NCBI RefSeq assembly: GCF_014873955.1
Contig: NZ_JADBED010000001.1
Location: 1,240,001-1,304,000, forward strand
Direction: 5' to 3'
Length of the DNA stretch: 64,000 nucleotides
Source of the DNA: Nesterenkonia lutea
GTDB taxonomy: Bacteria > Actinomycetota > Actinomycetes > Actinomycetales > Micrococcaceae
Of this stretch, positions 1-8,792 are shown one piece after another (the stretch's first letter is position 1; each line of letters starts with the position of its first letter). The translations under genes were made by a program, and so were the position numbers. A model generated the notes under the pieces. It was not told the DNA's origin. It made no database searches and saw only the letters and a program-made list of their open reading frames with translations.

Positions 1-2
1 TC

Positions 3-419
3 TCCTCCGGAGCAGAGGTCAGAGGAACCGTCACCTACAGCGAAAGGCTCCTCACCAGGTTCGACCAGCTGTTCGCAGAAGCCCAGAAGACGCTGGACGG
101 CGAGCCCGCCGAACCTGAGCCCAGCTGGAGCACGCTGCTGCGGGGCACAGATGCCGGGGTGCTGGCTGCTCATCCGGTGATCGATCTGGAGGCATACCGG
201 CGCTTCGCCTATTTCCTCTACAACCAGGGCGGCCTGGGCGGCTTCCGGCTGGCGGAGGCCCAGAACGCCTTGCTTGAAAGCGGTGGTGACCGCGCCGTGA
301 CCGAGTACCTGTCCGAAGCGCACAGGGCAGCAGGCCGACGAGCGAAGCCGAGACGCCGAGCAGCCTCGGCAGCGCTCTGGAAGGCGGCCCGAAAGGTCTA
401 CAGAAGGATCCTCCAGTAG
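3..419 (+). CDS. C-terminal part of an unrecognised protein (5' end outside window)
   Basis: The reading frame is open from base 3, so the gene begins upstream of the window; an internal ATG at 159 is probably not the true start. The visible ~138 residues are soluble, with a region rich in aromatic and Gly residues (AYRRFAYFLYNQGGLGG) followed by a very basic tail (RRAKPRRRAASAALWKAARK). No signal peptide, membrane segment or recognisable catalytic motif is visible in this part. The stop at 417-419 lies 58 bases before the EamA exporter gene on the same strand. I do not recognise the family; the basic tail would suit nucleic-acid or membrane-surface contact, but that is speculation. Confidence 0.6.
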   Translation, partial: SSGAEVRGTVTYSERLLTRFDQLFAEAQKTLDGEPAEPEPSWSTLLRGTDAGVLAAHPVIDLEAYRRFAYFLYNQGGLGGFRLAEAQNALLESGGDRAVTEYLSEAHRAAGRRAKPRRRAASAALWKAARKVYRRILQ

Positions 420-477
420 CGATGTCCGCCTGAAGCACCTTCCCGCTGAACATCAGCGCCGACCAGGAACCGTCTCC

Positions 478-1371
478 ATGCTCCCCTACCTGATGATGGT
501 CATGGTCGTGATCTTCTACGCGGGCAACATTCTGGTGGGCGAGGCGCTCAATGACCTTCCTCCCCTCACGATCGCGTTCTTCCGAGTCGTCATCGCCTTC
601 CTCTGCATCGCGCCTCTCGCCGGCAGAGCCGCCTGGCGGGACAGAACGCTGTTCCGCGCCCATTGGAAGCCTCTGCTGCTGCTCACCCTCACCGGAGTGG
701 CGTTCTTCAACACGTTCATCTACGCGGCGCTCCAGTTCACCTCCTCCACGAACGTCTCCGTCCTGGAGACCCTGATTCCTGCGCTGACCCTGGCGCTGAG
801 CACCCTGCTGCTGCGGGAACGACTGCATCAGGCCCAGTGGTGGGGACTGGCACTGTCCATCTCAGGAGCACTCTGGGTCATCACCGACGGCGAGCTCTTC
901 GCGCTGACCCGGCTGGAGGTCAACGTCGGTGACGGCATCATGATGGCAGCCATCGGCTCCTGGGCCGTCTACTCCATCGCGGTCACGCGCTGGCTGCATC
1001 TGTTTCCGAGGTACAGCGTCCTTCTCGTCATGACCGGACTCGCCGTCCTGATCCTGGCTCCCCTGGTCATCCTTGAATGGGTCACACTGGGTGTGCCGAG
1101 CTTCACCGCCGCCGAACACCTGCCAGGGCTGCTCTACCTGGGAATCTTCCCCAGCCTGGTCGCTCTGCTGCTCTACAACCACGCGGTGCAGAAGCTCGGC
1201 GCCTCCCGCGCGTCGGCCTTTCTGAACTTCCTTCCGGTCGCGACCATGGCCGGGGCGGTGCTGTGGCTGGACGCCCAGCTGACCGCTGCGAAGGTCATCG
1301 GCGCGGTGGTGGTCATCCTCGGAGTTCTCCTCGCCACCCGCAGCGGCAGGAACCCGGCCGAGAAGCTCTGA
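478..1371 (+). CDS. EamA/DMT-family transporter
   Basis: A 297-residue polytopic membrane protein with about ten hydrophobic helices in two internally similar EamA halves, the usual length and layout of the drug/metabolite transporter superfamily. Visible signs are the first helix (FYAGNILVGEALNDLPPLTIAFFRVVIAF), the helix 3-4 segment with NTFIYAALQFTSSTNVSVLETLIPAL, and the second-half motif YNHAVQKLGASRASAFLNFLPVATMAGAVLWLDAQ. Members export or import amino acids, nucleotides or small metabolites; the substrate cannot be read from sequence. The ATG at 478 follows a modest ribosome-binding site (AGGA about nine bases upstream). It stands as a single gene between an unknown gene and a PH-like protein. 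Confidence 0.88.
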   Translation: MLPYLMMVMVVIFYAGNILVGEALNDLPPLTIAFFRVVIAFLCIAPLAGRAAWRDRTLFRAHWKPLLLLTLTGVAFFNTFIYAALQFTSSTNVSVLETLIPALTLALSTLLLRERLHQAQWWGLALSISGALWVITDGELFALTRLEVNVGDGIMMAAIGSWAVYSIAVTRWLHLFPRYSVLLVMTGLAVLILAPLVILEWVTLGVPSFTAAEHLPGLLYLGIFPSLVALLLYNHAVQKLGASRASAFLNFLPVATMAGAVLWLDAQLTAAKVIGAVVVILGVLLATRSGRNPAEKL

Positions 1372-1512
1372 GCAAGAGCTGCCGACGTGCAGCGAAGGGC
1401 TGCTGAAGCCGCAGACGGACGCGTCTGGTTCCCGACTGTGGCATCGTGGAACTCGAATCGGGATCAGTTCCTGTTGACATCGTCGTCTCCGTCCGCTGCT
1501 TTGGGAGAAGCT

Positions 1513-1860
1513 ATGAACACCGTCACCGTCTCTGCTGGCGAACTGGTGATCACGCCCCGTGGCCTGAACAAGATCTGGGGGTTCCGGCGCGAGCTGCGTG
1601 TGCCTCTGTCCCATGTCACCCGTGCGACTGCCGACACGAGCATCGGGGCGGATCCTCCGGCGCTTCGGCTCTTGGGGCTCTCGCTGCCCGGAAAGCACGT
1701 CGGGACGTTCTTCCGCCATGGCGAACACAGCTACTGGAACATCAGCGACCGGGTGCACAACGTCGTCGTCGAGTTCGTCCACGAGGGGTTCGCTCGTGCC
1801 GTCTTGACCGTGGAGGAGCCCACCGACACTGCCCGGGCCATCACCGCGGCCATCCAGTAG
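1513..1860 (+). CDS. Small PH-like domain protein
   Basis: A 115-residue soluble protein. The frame is open from further upstream (1387), but the ATG at 1513 is preceded by GGGAGAAG at a suitable distance and starts a compact domain, so I chose it. The pattern is beta-rich: ELVITPRGLNKIWGFRRELRVPLSHVTRA, then a Gly/Pro stretch with KHVGTFFRHGEHSYWNIS, and a C-terminal helix (DTARAITAAIQ). This resembles the bacterial PH-like domain proteins common in Actinobacteria, which have no enzymatic motif. A TTGACA element at 1474-1479 may be a -35 box. It converges on the FNT transporter gene with a 33-bp gap. Function unknown. Confidence 0.7.
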   Translation: MNTVTVSAGELVITPRGLNKIWGFRRELRVPLSHVTRATADTSIGADPPALRLLGLSLPGKHVGTFFRHGEHSYWNISDRVHNVVVEFVHEGFARAVLTVEEPTDTARAITAAIQ

Positions 1861-1893
1861 TCCCGCGTCATCGAGACGTGCCGGCTGCCTCCG

Positions 1894-2736
1894 CTAGCGC
1901 TGCTCTCCACGCGCGGCATCCGGGTCCTCCGGCGACGCCTGGCGTCGTCTCTGAACCAGCTCCTTCGTGCGAACGAGCCTGAGCACGGTCACCAGCCCCA
2001 CGCCTCCGAGAACGTTGAACAGCAGCGTGTAGCTGAACCAGCTGAACCAATCGAGGAAGGTGATGCCGGCGCCGGTCTGGATCGCACCGAAGATCAGCAG
2101 TGAGTCCAAGACGGAGTGGAAGAGCTGGAGTCCCGCGAGCAGGAAACCTCCGACGACGGCGGCGATGATCCTCGCGGGATCCGAGTCGGTGCCTTGCTGC
2201 ATCCGCGTCATCAGCGTGATGGTGCTCCCGGCGAGTACTGCCAGGCAGATCGTCTGCAGCGAAAAAGGAGCATCCACGAAATGGTCGGCGACTTCCCGCA
2301 CGGTTGATTCCCACTCTGGGAACGCCTGCATCACCAGCCACATGAAGACCCAGCCGCCGGCGAGATTCGCCACCAGAGTGCCGCCCCAGAGTTTGCCCAG
2401 CTGGGTGATGCTGGCTTCGCGCGAGACGACCGCCGCGATCGGCATCAGGAAGTCCTCAGTGAACAGCTCACTGTGTGCGAGCAGGATGGCGATCAGTCCC
2501 ACGCTGAAGGCCAGGCCTGCCAACAGGTGGTCGTCTGTCTCATGCAGCACAGCCAGGTAGGCCATCACTCCGAGGCCGACCTCCATGCCGCCGAAGAACC
2601 CGGTGATGAGCATGGCACGGAAGGTGCGCTGCAGCCGTTCGGCGCCCTCGCCCACCGTGTTGTCGAAGGAATTCTGAAGCTCTTCCTCGACGGGGGCGTC
2701 GTTGTCGCCGAGTTCCCTGCGCCGTTCCTCGCTCAT
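1894..2736 (-). CDS. Formate/nitrite transporter (FNT) family channel
   Basis: A 280-residue integral membrane protein with about six transmembrane helices. Visible traits are an N-terminal acidic cytoplasmic segment (MSEERRRELGDNDAPVEEELQNSFDNT), a Gly-rich first helix (AMLITGFFGGMEVGLGVMAYLAVL), the conserved helix-break stretch with HSELFTEDFLMPIAAVVS, and a C-terminal half containing AGLQLFHSVLDSLLIFGAI. FNT pentamers pass small monovalent anions such as formate, nitrite or hydrosulfide; this subgroup's substrate is not established. The frame extends upstream to 2832, but the ATG at 2736 has AGGAG about ten bases upstream and begins where family members begin. It is divergent from the ada-alkA gene. 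Confidence 0.85.
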   Translation of the reverse strand: MSEERRRELGDNDAPVEEELQNSFDNTVGEGAERLQRTFRAMLITGFFGGMEVGLGVMAYLAVLHETDDHLLAGLAFSVGLIAILLAHSELFTEDFLMPIAAVVSREASITQLGKLWGGTLVANLAGGWVFMWLVMQAFPEWESTVREVADHFVDAPFSLQTICLAVLAGSTITLMTRMQQGTDSDPARIIAAVVGGFLLAGLQLFHSVLDSLLIFGAIQTGAGITFLDWFSWFSYTLLFNVLGGVGLVTVLRLVRTKELVQRRRQASPEDPDAARGEQR

Positions 2737-2888
2737 GTGCTTCCACTCCTGGATGCGTAGGTTCCTGCGGCTGATGACGGTGATTCTACTGATTTCACGC
2801 TCCGCAGATCGCAGGCACGGAAGTCTGCTCAAAGGTCATGTCCGATTCCCGCTGGCTTTACACCCGTGCGAGCTGTGGGATGGAGCAT

Positions 2889-4562
2889 ATGGAGCACAAC
2901 GAAGACTTCGACAGGCGCTATCGGGCGGTGCAGTCGCGGGATCGTCGCTTCGACGGGCAGTTCTACACCGCCGTCTCCACCACGGGGATCTATTGCCGTC
3001 CGTCCTGCCCCGCGCAGACCCCCAAGCCGGAGAATGTCACGTTCTTCTCGACCTCTGCGGCCGCCCATGAGCATGGATTTCGCGCCTGCAAGCGGTGTCT
3101 GCCCGACGCGACCCCGGGCACACCCGAGTGGAACATCCGCCAGGACCTCGCGGGGCGCGCCATGCGTCTGATCCGAGAAGGCGTGATGAACAACGGCGGC
3201 GTCGAGCGTCTCAGCGCGCAGCTCGGGTACACCAGCCGCCATGTGCACAGGACTTTGGCTGCGGAGCTGGGAGCGGGTCCGCTCGCACTCGCCAGAGCGC
3301 ACCGGATGCACCTGGCCCGCACCCTGCTGGTCAGCACCTCATTATCGATCACCGATATCGCGTTCGCCTCTGGCTTCTCCTCCGTCAGGCAGTTCAACGA
3401 GACCGCCGCGAAGCTCTTCGCGGCCACTCCGCGCGAGATCCGCCGACGGGCCCAGTCGCGGCCGGAGCGGTCCGGGCAGGACTCCGGACAGGTTCCGGGA
3501 CAGGACCCCAAAGCTGACGCACCGGTCGCAGAGCTGAATTCGCGGCTGCCGATCCGGCTCGCCCTGCCGGTGCGCGATCCCTTCAACGCCGTCGAGATCT
3601 TCACCTTTCTGGCCCAGCGCGCGATCCCAGGGGTGGAGACCGCGCAGCTCGACGGCGAGAGGCTGGTCTACGCGCGGACACTTCGCCTGGCCCACGGTCC
3701 CGCCGCCATCGAAGTGACAGCCACCCCGATCCCGGGCGACCCTGTGACGTCCTCAGGCGCCTGGCGGCTCAGTCTGGAATGTGAACTGGGCTCCTTCTCG
3801 GACATCCCGGCAGCCGTCGCCGCAGCGCGTCGGATCTTTGATCTCGACGCCGACCCGCTGGCGGTGGCTGCCGCACTCTCGGCGGATCCCGCCCTGGCAG
3901 ACCTGGTGGCTGACTCCCCCGGACTCCGCCTCCCGGGCACCGCGGACGGTCCGGAGTATCTGACCCGCGCCATCGTGGGCCAGCAGATCTCGGTGGCCGC
4001 GGCACGCACGCAGCTGACCCGGCTGGTGGACGCGCTGGGCACCGCGCACATGTCCTCCTTCGCCGGGCTGTCCCGGCTGTTCCCGACACCCGAAGAGATC
4101 TGCGCGGGGGTCCCCGCGCCGCCCTCGCCCACTGATTCAGGACCGAAAGCGCACCTCGACCCTGAGCGGCCGCTGCGACTTCCCGCCCGCTCCATTGCCA
4201 CAGTGCGCGGCGCCGCACGGGCTCTGGCCGCCGGGGAGCTCAGCCTGCACCAGGGGGCAGACACCCGGGTTCTGCACGATCAGCTCACCGCCATGCCCGG
4301 GATCGGACGATGGACAGCCTCGTATCTGATGCTTCGGGTGCTCGGGGATCCTGATGTCTGGATGACCGGCGACGTCGCCCTGCTCACCGGGGCCGAGAAG
4401 CTGGGACTCCTGGACCCGGGCCTGAAGAGGACAGCGGCGCACCGAGCACTGCAGGAGCACGCCGAGCGCTGGTCACCGTGGCGCTCCTACGCCGCCATGC
4501 ACCTGTGGAAGGCCGCCGCGCAGAGCAGACCAGGTCAGCCCCGAAAGGACGCACAATCATGA
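2889..4562 (+). CDS. Ada-AlkA fusion: methyl-phosphotriester sensor / AraC regulator / 3-methyladenine DNA glycosylase
   Basis: About 557 residues with three modules. Residues 1-75 form the Ada metal-binding domain with four zinc cysteines visible (C36 and C40 in YCRPSC, C67 and C70 in CKRC); C36 is the position that accepts a methyl group from phosphotriesters. Residues ~85-180 are an AraC-type double helix-turn-helix (LSITDIAFASGFSSVRQFN). The C-terminal ~300 residues are an AlkA glycosylase: N-terminal domain, helix-hairpin-helix MPGIGRWTASYLMLR, and an acidic MTGDVAL segment in the expected place of the catalytic Asp. Start choice is uncertain: ATGs at 2838, 2880 and 2889 share the frame; 2889 fits family N-termini best. 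Known fusions control and perform adaptive alkylation repair. The stop overlaps the next start (ATGA), so the two are co-translated. Confidence 0.92.
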   Translation: MEHNEDFDRRYRAVQSRDRRFDGQFYTAVSTTGIYCRPSCPAQTPKPENVTFFSTSAAAHEHGFRACKRCLPDATPGTPEWNIRQDLAGRAMRLIREGVMNNGGVERLSAQLGYTSRHVHRTLAAELGAGPLALARAHRMHLARTLLVSTSLSITDIAFASGFSSVRQFNETAAKLFAATPREIRRRAQSRPERSGQDSGQVPGQDPKADAPVAELNSRLPIRLALPVRDPFNAVEIFTFLAQRAIPGVETAQLDGERLVYARTLRLAHGPAAIEVTATPIPGDPVTSSGAWRLSLECELGSFSDIPAAVAAARRIFDLDADPLAVAAALSADPALADLVADSPGLRLPGTADGPEYLTRAIVGQQISVAAARTQLTRLVDALGTAHMSSFAGLSRLFPTPEEICAGVPAPPSPTDSGPKAHLDPERPLRLPARSIATVRGAARALAAGELSLHQGADTRVLHDQLTAMPGIGRWTASYLMLRVLGDPDVWMTGDVALLTGAEKLGLLDPGLKRTAAHRALQEHAERWSPWRSYAAMHLWKAAAQSRPGQPRKDAQS

Positions 4563-5140
4563 CACTTCTGAAGAAGTACCTGCACCACATGACACTCGCC
4601 ACACCTGATGGTCCCTTCAGCGTGATCGCGGATCAGGACCACGTGCTCGCCTCGGGGTGGACGCCGGACATCTCGGCGCTGATCGAGCTCATCCACCCCG
4701 CACTGCGGCAGGGCTCTGCGGCGAAGACGGAGATGGGCGACATCGGCGGGCATCGAGTGCTCGCCCAGGCGAAGCAGTCCGTCGAGGCCTATTACACCGG
4801 TGACACCGCCGCAGTGGACAGCGTGCCGGTGCATCAGCGCTCCGGGCCCTTCCGTGAGCATGCCTGGGCGGTGCTGCGGGAGATCGAGGCAGGTCAGTCG
4901 CTCAGCTATGCCGAGTATGCCCGGCGCGCGGGCAGCCCGGCAGCGATCCGCGCCGCGGCGGGAGCCTGCGCGAAGAACGCGGCCGCGCTGTTCGTGCCCT
5001 GTCACCGGATCATCCGCACCGACGGCGGGCTCGGCGGCTTCCGCTACGGGCTGGAGATCAAACAGAGCCTGCTGCAGCGGGAAGCTGCCCCGGCACCGTC
5101 TCTCCGCGCAGATCCCAGGCTCGCGTCGCCTGCACGGTGA
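4559..5140 (+). CDS. ogt: Methylated-DNA--[protein]-cysteine S-methyltransferase (Ogt/AGT)
   Basis: A 193-residue suicide repair protein that transfers methyl groups from O6-methylguanine to its own cysteine. The active-site motif PCHRII lies in FVPCHRIIRTDGGLGGFRYGLEIKQSLL; the DNA-binding helix-turn-helix precedes it (QSLSYAEYARRAGSPAAIRAAAGA). The frame is open from 4478, but the ATG at 4559 overlaps the ada-alkA stop as ATGA, has AAGGAC upstream, and gives the normal length. Together with ada-alkA it forms an adaptive-response operon. Its last 83 bases (5058-5140) overlap the 3' end of dnaE2 on the other strand, so the last ~28 residues (APAPSLRADPRLASPAR) are antisense to polymerase coding sequence. 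Confidence 0.93.
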   Translation: MTLLKKYLHHMTLATPDGPFSVIADQDHVLASGWTPDISALIELIHPALRQGSAAKTEMGDIGGHRVLAQAKQSVEAYYTGDTAAVDSVPVHQRSGPFREHAWAVLREIEAGQSLSYAEYARRAGSPAAIRAAAGACAKNAAALFVPCHRIIRTDGGLGGFRYGLEIKQSLLQREAAPAPSLRADPRLASPAR

Positions 5141-8100
5141 CCGCCCGAGGGCCGGTGCGCCGGATGGTGCCCTCGGCCATGAGCATCTTCGCCGCGAAGA
5201 GACATTCCCCGGTGTTGTACTGGGCCTCTTCGAAGAAGCTCAGATCCACGCATCCGGTGCCGTCATCGAGCGTGATGAACACCACCCGTTTGCCCGAGGA
5301 CATCGGCGGGGTCTGGGTGGCCACCCGGATGCCCGCCACCCGCACGGTGGCACCGTTGCGCAGCGAGAGCAGCTGCTCGGCGAAGGTGGCCCCTGCGGCC
5401 TCCAGGACCGGCCGGTGGACCTCCATGACGTGGCCGCTGGTGTCCAGCGAGGTCAGGTCCAGCTCGGTGGTGATGATCTCGCGGGCCTGAAGCTCCCCCG
5501 CGCCGGTGGGCATATTGGCGATCTCCACATCCCCGAGGGGCAGGGACAGCTGGCCCTGAACCTGGCGGGTCGGGGGCTTTCTGCCGTACTCGAGGTTGGT
5601 GGACTCCACCCACTGGATCAGGTCCTTGCGCCCCTTGCGCCCCTCGGGCAGCAGACAGTCCAGGGCGCCGACCTTGACCAGGTCCCGCAGCGTGGAGCGC
5701 TTCAGTCGGGACCGGTCCCGCAGATCCGCCAGCGAGGAGAAGGGCTGCTCCGCCTCGATGCGGCGCAGCTCGGTCTTGGAGATCCCCTTCAGCCCGTTCA
5801 GCGACATCCGGATGCCCCACACCGGCAGTCCCGCCACGGAGGTGGCCTCCACGTGATAGCTGCTGGTGGAGCGGTTGACGTCCATCGGCAGCAGCGGGAT
5901 GCCCAGCCGGCGCGCCTCGGAGACCAGCAGGCGCAGCGGGTACATGCCCGGGTCATGTTCGAAGAGCCCGCACAAGAAGTGCGCGGGGTGATGGGTCTTC
6001 AGCCACGCGGACTGATAGGTGGGCACGGCGAAGGCGGCTCCGTGGGCCTTGCAGAAGCCGAAGCTGCCGAAGCTGAGCAGGATCTCCCAGACCCGGTCGA
6101 TCACTGCCGCGGAGTAGCCGCGCTTGGCCGTCTCCTCGCGGAAGAAGACCTCCACCGGGCCAGACTTGTCCTTGCTCATCGCGCGGCGCAGTTCATCGGC
6201 CACGTCCAGTCCGCAGTCGGTCATCGTGTCGAAGATCCGCAGCACCTGTTCGTGGAAGACCACCACTCCGTAGGTCTCATCGAGGATCTCGGCCAGATGA
6301 GGGTGCGGGTAGCTCACATCCTCATAGCCGTGACGGCGTTCCAGGTACGGCTTGACCATGCCTGAGCCCATGGGCCCGGGGCGGAACAGCGAGATGTCCA
6401 CCACCAGGTCGTTGAGGGTCTCGGGCACCAGCTTGCCGATCAGCTCGCGCTGGCCGGGGCTCTCGATCTGGAAGCAGCCCAGCGTATGGGTGGACTGGAT
6501 CATCGCGAAGGTCGCGGGGTCGGCATAGTCCACGTCTTTGACCATGTCGATCACCTCCCCGGTGGTGCGTTCAAGCTCGGCCAGCGCATAGGCGATCGCG
6601 GACTGCATGCGCACCCCGAGGATGTCGAGCTTGATGAACCCCATGGGGTCCATGTCGTCCTTGTCGAACTGGCTCATCGGCAGGCCGTTGACCCCCGAGC
6701 GTTCCACCGGGGTGAGTGTGAGCAGGTCGTTGTTGCCGAGGATCACGCCGCAGGGGTGGGTGGAGATGTGCCGGGGCAGCCGGTCCAGGCGTTCGGAGAG
6801 GTCCACCAGCAGGTCCAGCTGCTGGCGCCCGGAGCTGCGTTCGGTCTCGATCCGCTCCGCCAGGCTGCGCAGCTCGGGCTTCTCCTGGAGGGCGCGGCGG
6901 AACTCCCGGGCGGGGAAGCGCCACATGATCTCCGCCAGCTGATCGATCTCCTCCTCGGGAAGCCCCAGCGCGAGACCGGCATCCCGGACCGCGCCGCGGA
7001 TCCGGTAGGCGTTCTGCATGCTCATCAGGGTGACCCGCTGGGAGCCGAAGCGCTTGAACACCGCCCGGTAGATCCGGTGCCGCTCGGCCGATTCCACGTC
7101 GATGTCGATATCGGGCAGGGTGGAGCGGCGGCGGGAGAGGAAGCGCTCGAAGATCAGCCCGTGCTGCAGCGGGTCGATGGGGCTGATCCCCAGGGCGTGG
7201 ACCACCAGGGAGGAGACCGCCGAGCCGCGAGCCGCAGCCCGCACACCCATCTCGCGGATGAGCCGGGCCACCTCGGCCACGGTCAGGAAATAAGGGGCGA
7301 AGCCGAGGTCGGCGATGATGCTGAGCTCATGTTCCAGCCGAACCCGTGCCGGAGCGGCGCTGCCCTGCTCTTCCCCGGGCCCCCGGTCGGAGGATCCGTG
7401 AGCCTGCTCCTCGGCGTCCAGCATCTCGGCCAGGCCTTCTTCACAGCGGGCGCGCAGCTCCTCATCGGGATCGCCTTCGATCCCGATCACAGTGGCCTCG
7501 GGTACCTTGGGCTGACCCCAGTTCATGTCCCTGATCGGGTCCAGCTCGCATTGGCGCGCCAGCCGCGCGGTGTTCTCCAGCAGCTCCTCCGCCGCGATGG
7601 GGGTGGTGCTGGCCGTGCAGATCTCCGCGGCCAGGGCCTGCATCTGCGCGGCCGGCTTCAGCCAGCCCTGATCGGTGGGCTGCAGCGCGGAGGTGTGGTG
7701 CAGGTCCGAGAGCACCCGCACGGCGTCGAGCACATCGGCGGTGGCGGCCTCATCGGTGCTCAACAGCCGCACCGCATTGGTCAGCACCGGAGTGACCCGG
7801 CTGACCTGGGCGGCACTGAGCATCCGCACCGCATGGGCGGTGGAGAGCGCCTCACCGGGAGGCGCCAGATGTGAGACCACCTCCACGCGCAGGGCCTCCC
7901 CCAGCACCTCGCGCCACTGGCGCAGCAGCGCCCGGGTGCTGCGGTAGTCCCGGGAGGCCGCGGCTGCACCGATCTCGCTCTCTGGTCCGGCGAGGACGAA
8001 CAGCCGACGCCGGACCTCCCCTGTGGTGGGGGCGGCGAACTCCGCAAGATCCTGCAGACTCACCCGCGCGGATTCACCCTGCGGACGTTCGTGGGCGCGC

Positions 8101-8381
8101 GAGATCAGCTGGCACAGCGCGGCATATCCTCCGGCGGCCCCGCTGGCGAGGACCACGGCCCGTCCGCGCTCCTCCACCGCGAGGCTGACGCCGAGGATAG
8201 GAGCGATGCCGAGATCCACGCAGGCACCGATGTGCTTGACGGCTCCGTAGAGCCCGTCCCGGTCGGTGATCGCCAGCGCTCGCATCCCATCGGCGGCGGC
8301 AGCGGCCACCAGTTCCTGGGGGCGATTGGTGCCGTAGTGGCTGCTGAAGGAGCTGGCCACGTTCAGGTGGGTGAAGCTCAA
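5058..8381 (-). CDS. dnaE2: Error-prone DNA polymerase, DnaE2/ImuC type
   Basis: 1107 residues, a C-family polymerase III alpha-like protein for damage-induced translesion synthesis. The N-terminal PHP domain reads FTHLNVASSFSSHYG; the usual HxH metal pair is HLN here. The palm carries the catalytic PDIDID at about residue 424 and, further on, FRPGPMGSGMVKPYLERRHG and YGVVVFHEQVLRIFDTM. The helix-hairpin-helix region (NGLKGISKTELRRIE) and an OB fold (TVRVAGIRVATQTPP) follow near residues 930-1050. The start (ATG, 8381) overlaps the stop of the DUF6504 gene as ATGA, so the two are coupled. The unit is controlled from a promoter with a LexA box at 8800-8815. No imuA or imuB is present in the window. 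The 3' end overlaps ogt by 83 bp. Confidence 0.93.
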   Translation of the reverse strand: MSFTHLNVASSFSSHYGTNRPQELVAAAAADGMRALAITDRDGLYGAVKHIGACVDLGIAPILGVSLAVEERGRAVVLASGAAGGYAALCQLISRAHERPQGESARVSLQDLAEFAAPTTGEVRRRLFVLAGPESEIGAAAASRDYRSTRALLRQWREVLGEALRVEVVSHLAPPGEALSTAHAVRMLSAAQVSRVTPVLTNAVRLLSTDEAATADVLDAVRVLSDLHHTSALQPTDQGWLKPAAQMQALAAEICTASTTPIAAEELLENTARLARQCELDPIRDMNWGQPKVPEATVIGIEGDPDEELRARCEEGLAEMLDAEEQAHGSSDRGPGEEQGSAAPARVRLEHELSIIADLGFAPYFLTVAEVARLIREMGVRAAARGSAVSSLVVHALGISPIDPLQHGLIFERFLSRRRSTLPDIDIDVESAERHRIYRAVFKRFGSQRVTLMSMQNAYRIRGAVRDAGLALGLPEEEIDQLAEIMWRFPAREFRRALQEKPELRSLAERIETERSSGRQQLDLLVDLSERLDRLPRHISTHPCGVILGNNDLLTLTPVERSGVNGLPMSQFDKDDMDPMGFIKLDILGVRMQSAIAYALAELERTTGEVIDMVKDVDYADPATFAMIQSTHTLGCFQIESPGQRELIGKLVPETLNDLVVDISLFRPGPMGSGMVKPYLERRHGYEDVSYPHPHLAEILDETYGVVVFHEQVLRIFDTMTDCGLDVADELRRAMSKDKSGPVEVFFREETAKRGYSAAVIDRVWEILLSFGSFGFCKAHGAAFAVPTYQSAWLKTHHPAHFLCGLFEHDPGMYPLRLLVSEARRLGIPLLPMDVNRSTSSYHVEATSVAGLPVWGIRMSLNGLKGISKTELRRIEAEQPFSSLADLRDRSRLKRSTLRDLVKVGALDCLLPEGRKGRKDLIQWVESTNLEYGRKPPTRQVQGQLSLPLGDVEIANMPTGAGELQAREIITTELDLTSLDTSGHVMEVHRPVLEAAGATFAEQLLSLRNGATVRVAGIRVATQTPPMSSGKRVVFITLDDGTGCVDLSFFEEAQYNTGECLFAAKMLMAEGTIRRTGPRAVTVQATRAWDLRGETVPGQLPAAAGSV

Positions 8382-8728
8382 TGGACCCTCACCACGCGCC
8401 AGCGCCCAGAGGCCAGATGGCGGCTGACATCGATGGTGCGGACTTCGACGGTCTCTGTGCGGGAGACGGCTTCAGGCTCGACCTGCAGACGCCACATCTC
8501 ATGGGCCACCAGACCGGGGCGGCCGCGTTCGGCCCGAGGCTCTTCGAGCCACCAGCTGCGCCGCTGGAACCAGCGGATGGGTGTTTCAACCACGAGGTGC
8601 CTCCGCTCTTTCCAGATCACCCGGTGGGGCAGCGACTGTTCATCGCATTCAACATCGATGGATTCGGTGAACGTCACCGCTCCGCGACGGGGTGCTCGAT
8701 CAGCTTCGGGACGAATAACAGTGGACAT
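8378..8728 (-). CDS. DUF6504-like protein coupled to dnaE2
   Basis: A 116-residue basic, Trp/Arg-rich soluble protein (WFQRRSWWLEEPRAERGRPGLVAHEMWRLQVE). Small proteins of this type are found beside error-prone polymerase genes in Actinobacteria and are usually annotated as DUF6504; their biochemical role is unknown. The ATG at 8728 follows a good ribosome-binding site (GAGGAG, seven bases). The stop overlaps the dnaE2 start by four bases. The SOS-type promoter at 8793-8821 makes it the first gene of the damage-inducible transcript. That it is an accessory factor for DnaE2 is inferred from coupling, not from a motif. Confidence 0.8.
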   Translation of the reverse strand: MSTVIRPEADRAPRRGAVTFTESIDVECDEQSLPHRVIWKERRHLVVETPIRWFQRRSWWLEEPRAERGRPGLVAHEMWRLQVEPEAVSRTETVEVRTIDVSRHLASGRWRVVRVH

Positions 8729-8792
8729 GGGCAGGCTCCTCTTTCATGTCTCCAAGAGGTATGACGAAGCCGATGGGAAGCCCGGGAGCCTC

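Noticed and set aside
4800..8250. Long plus-strand reading frames opposite dnaE2
   Set aside because: They are mirror frames of a high-GC gene: His/Gly/Arg-rich, without family motifs, while dnaE2 on the minus strand has clear catalytic motifs throughout.
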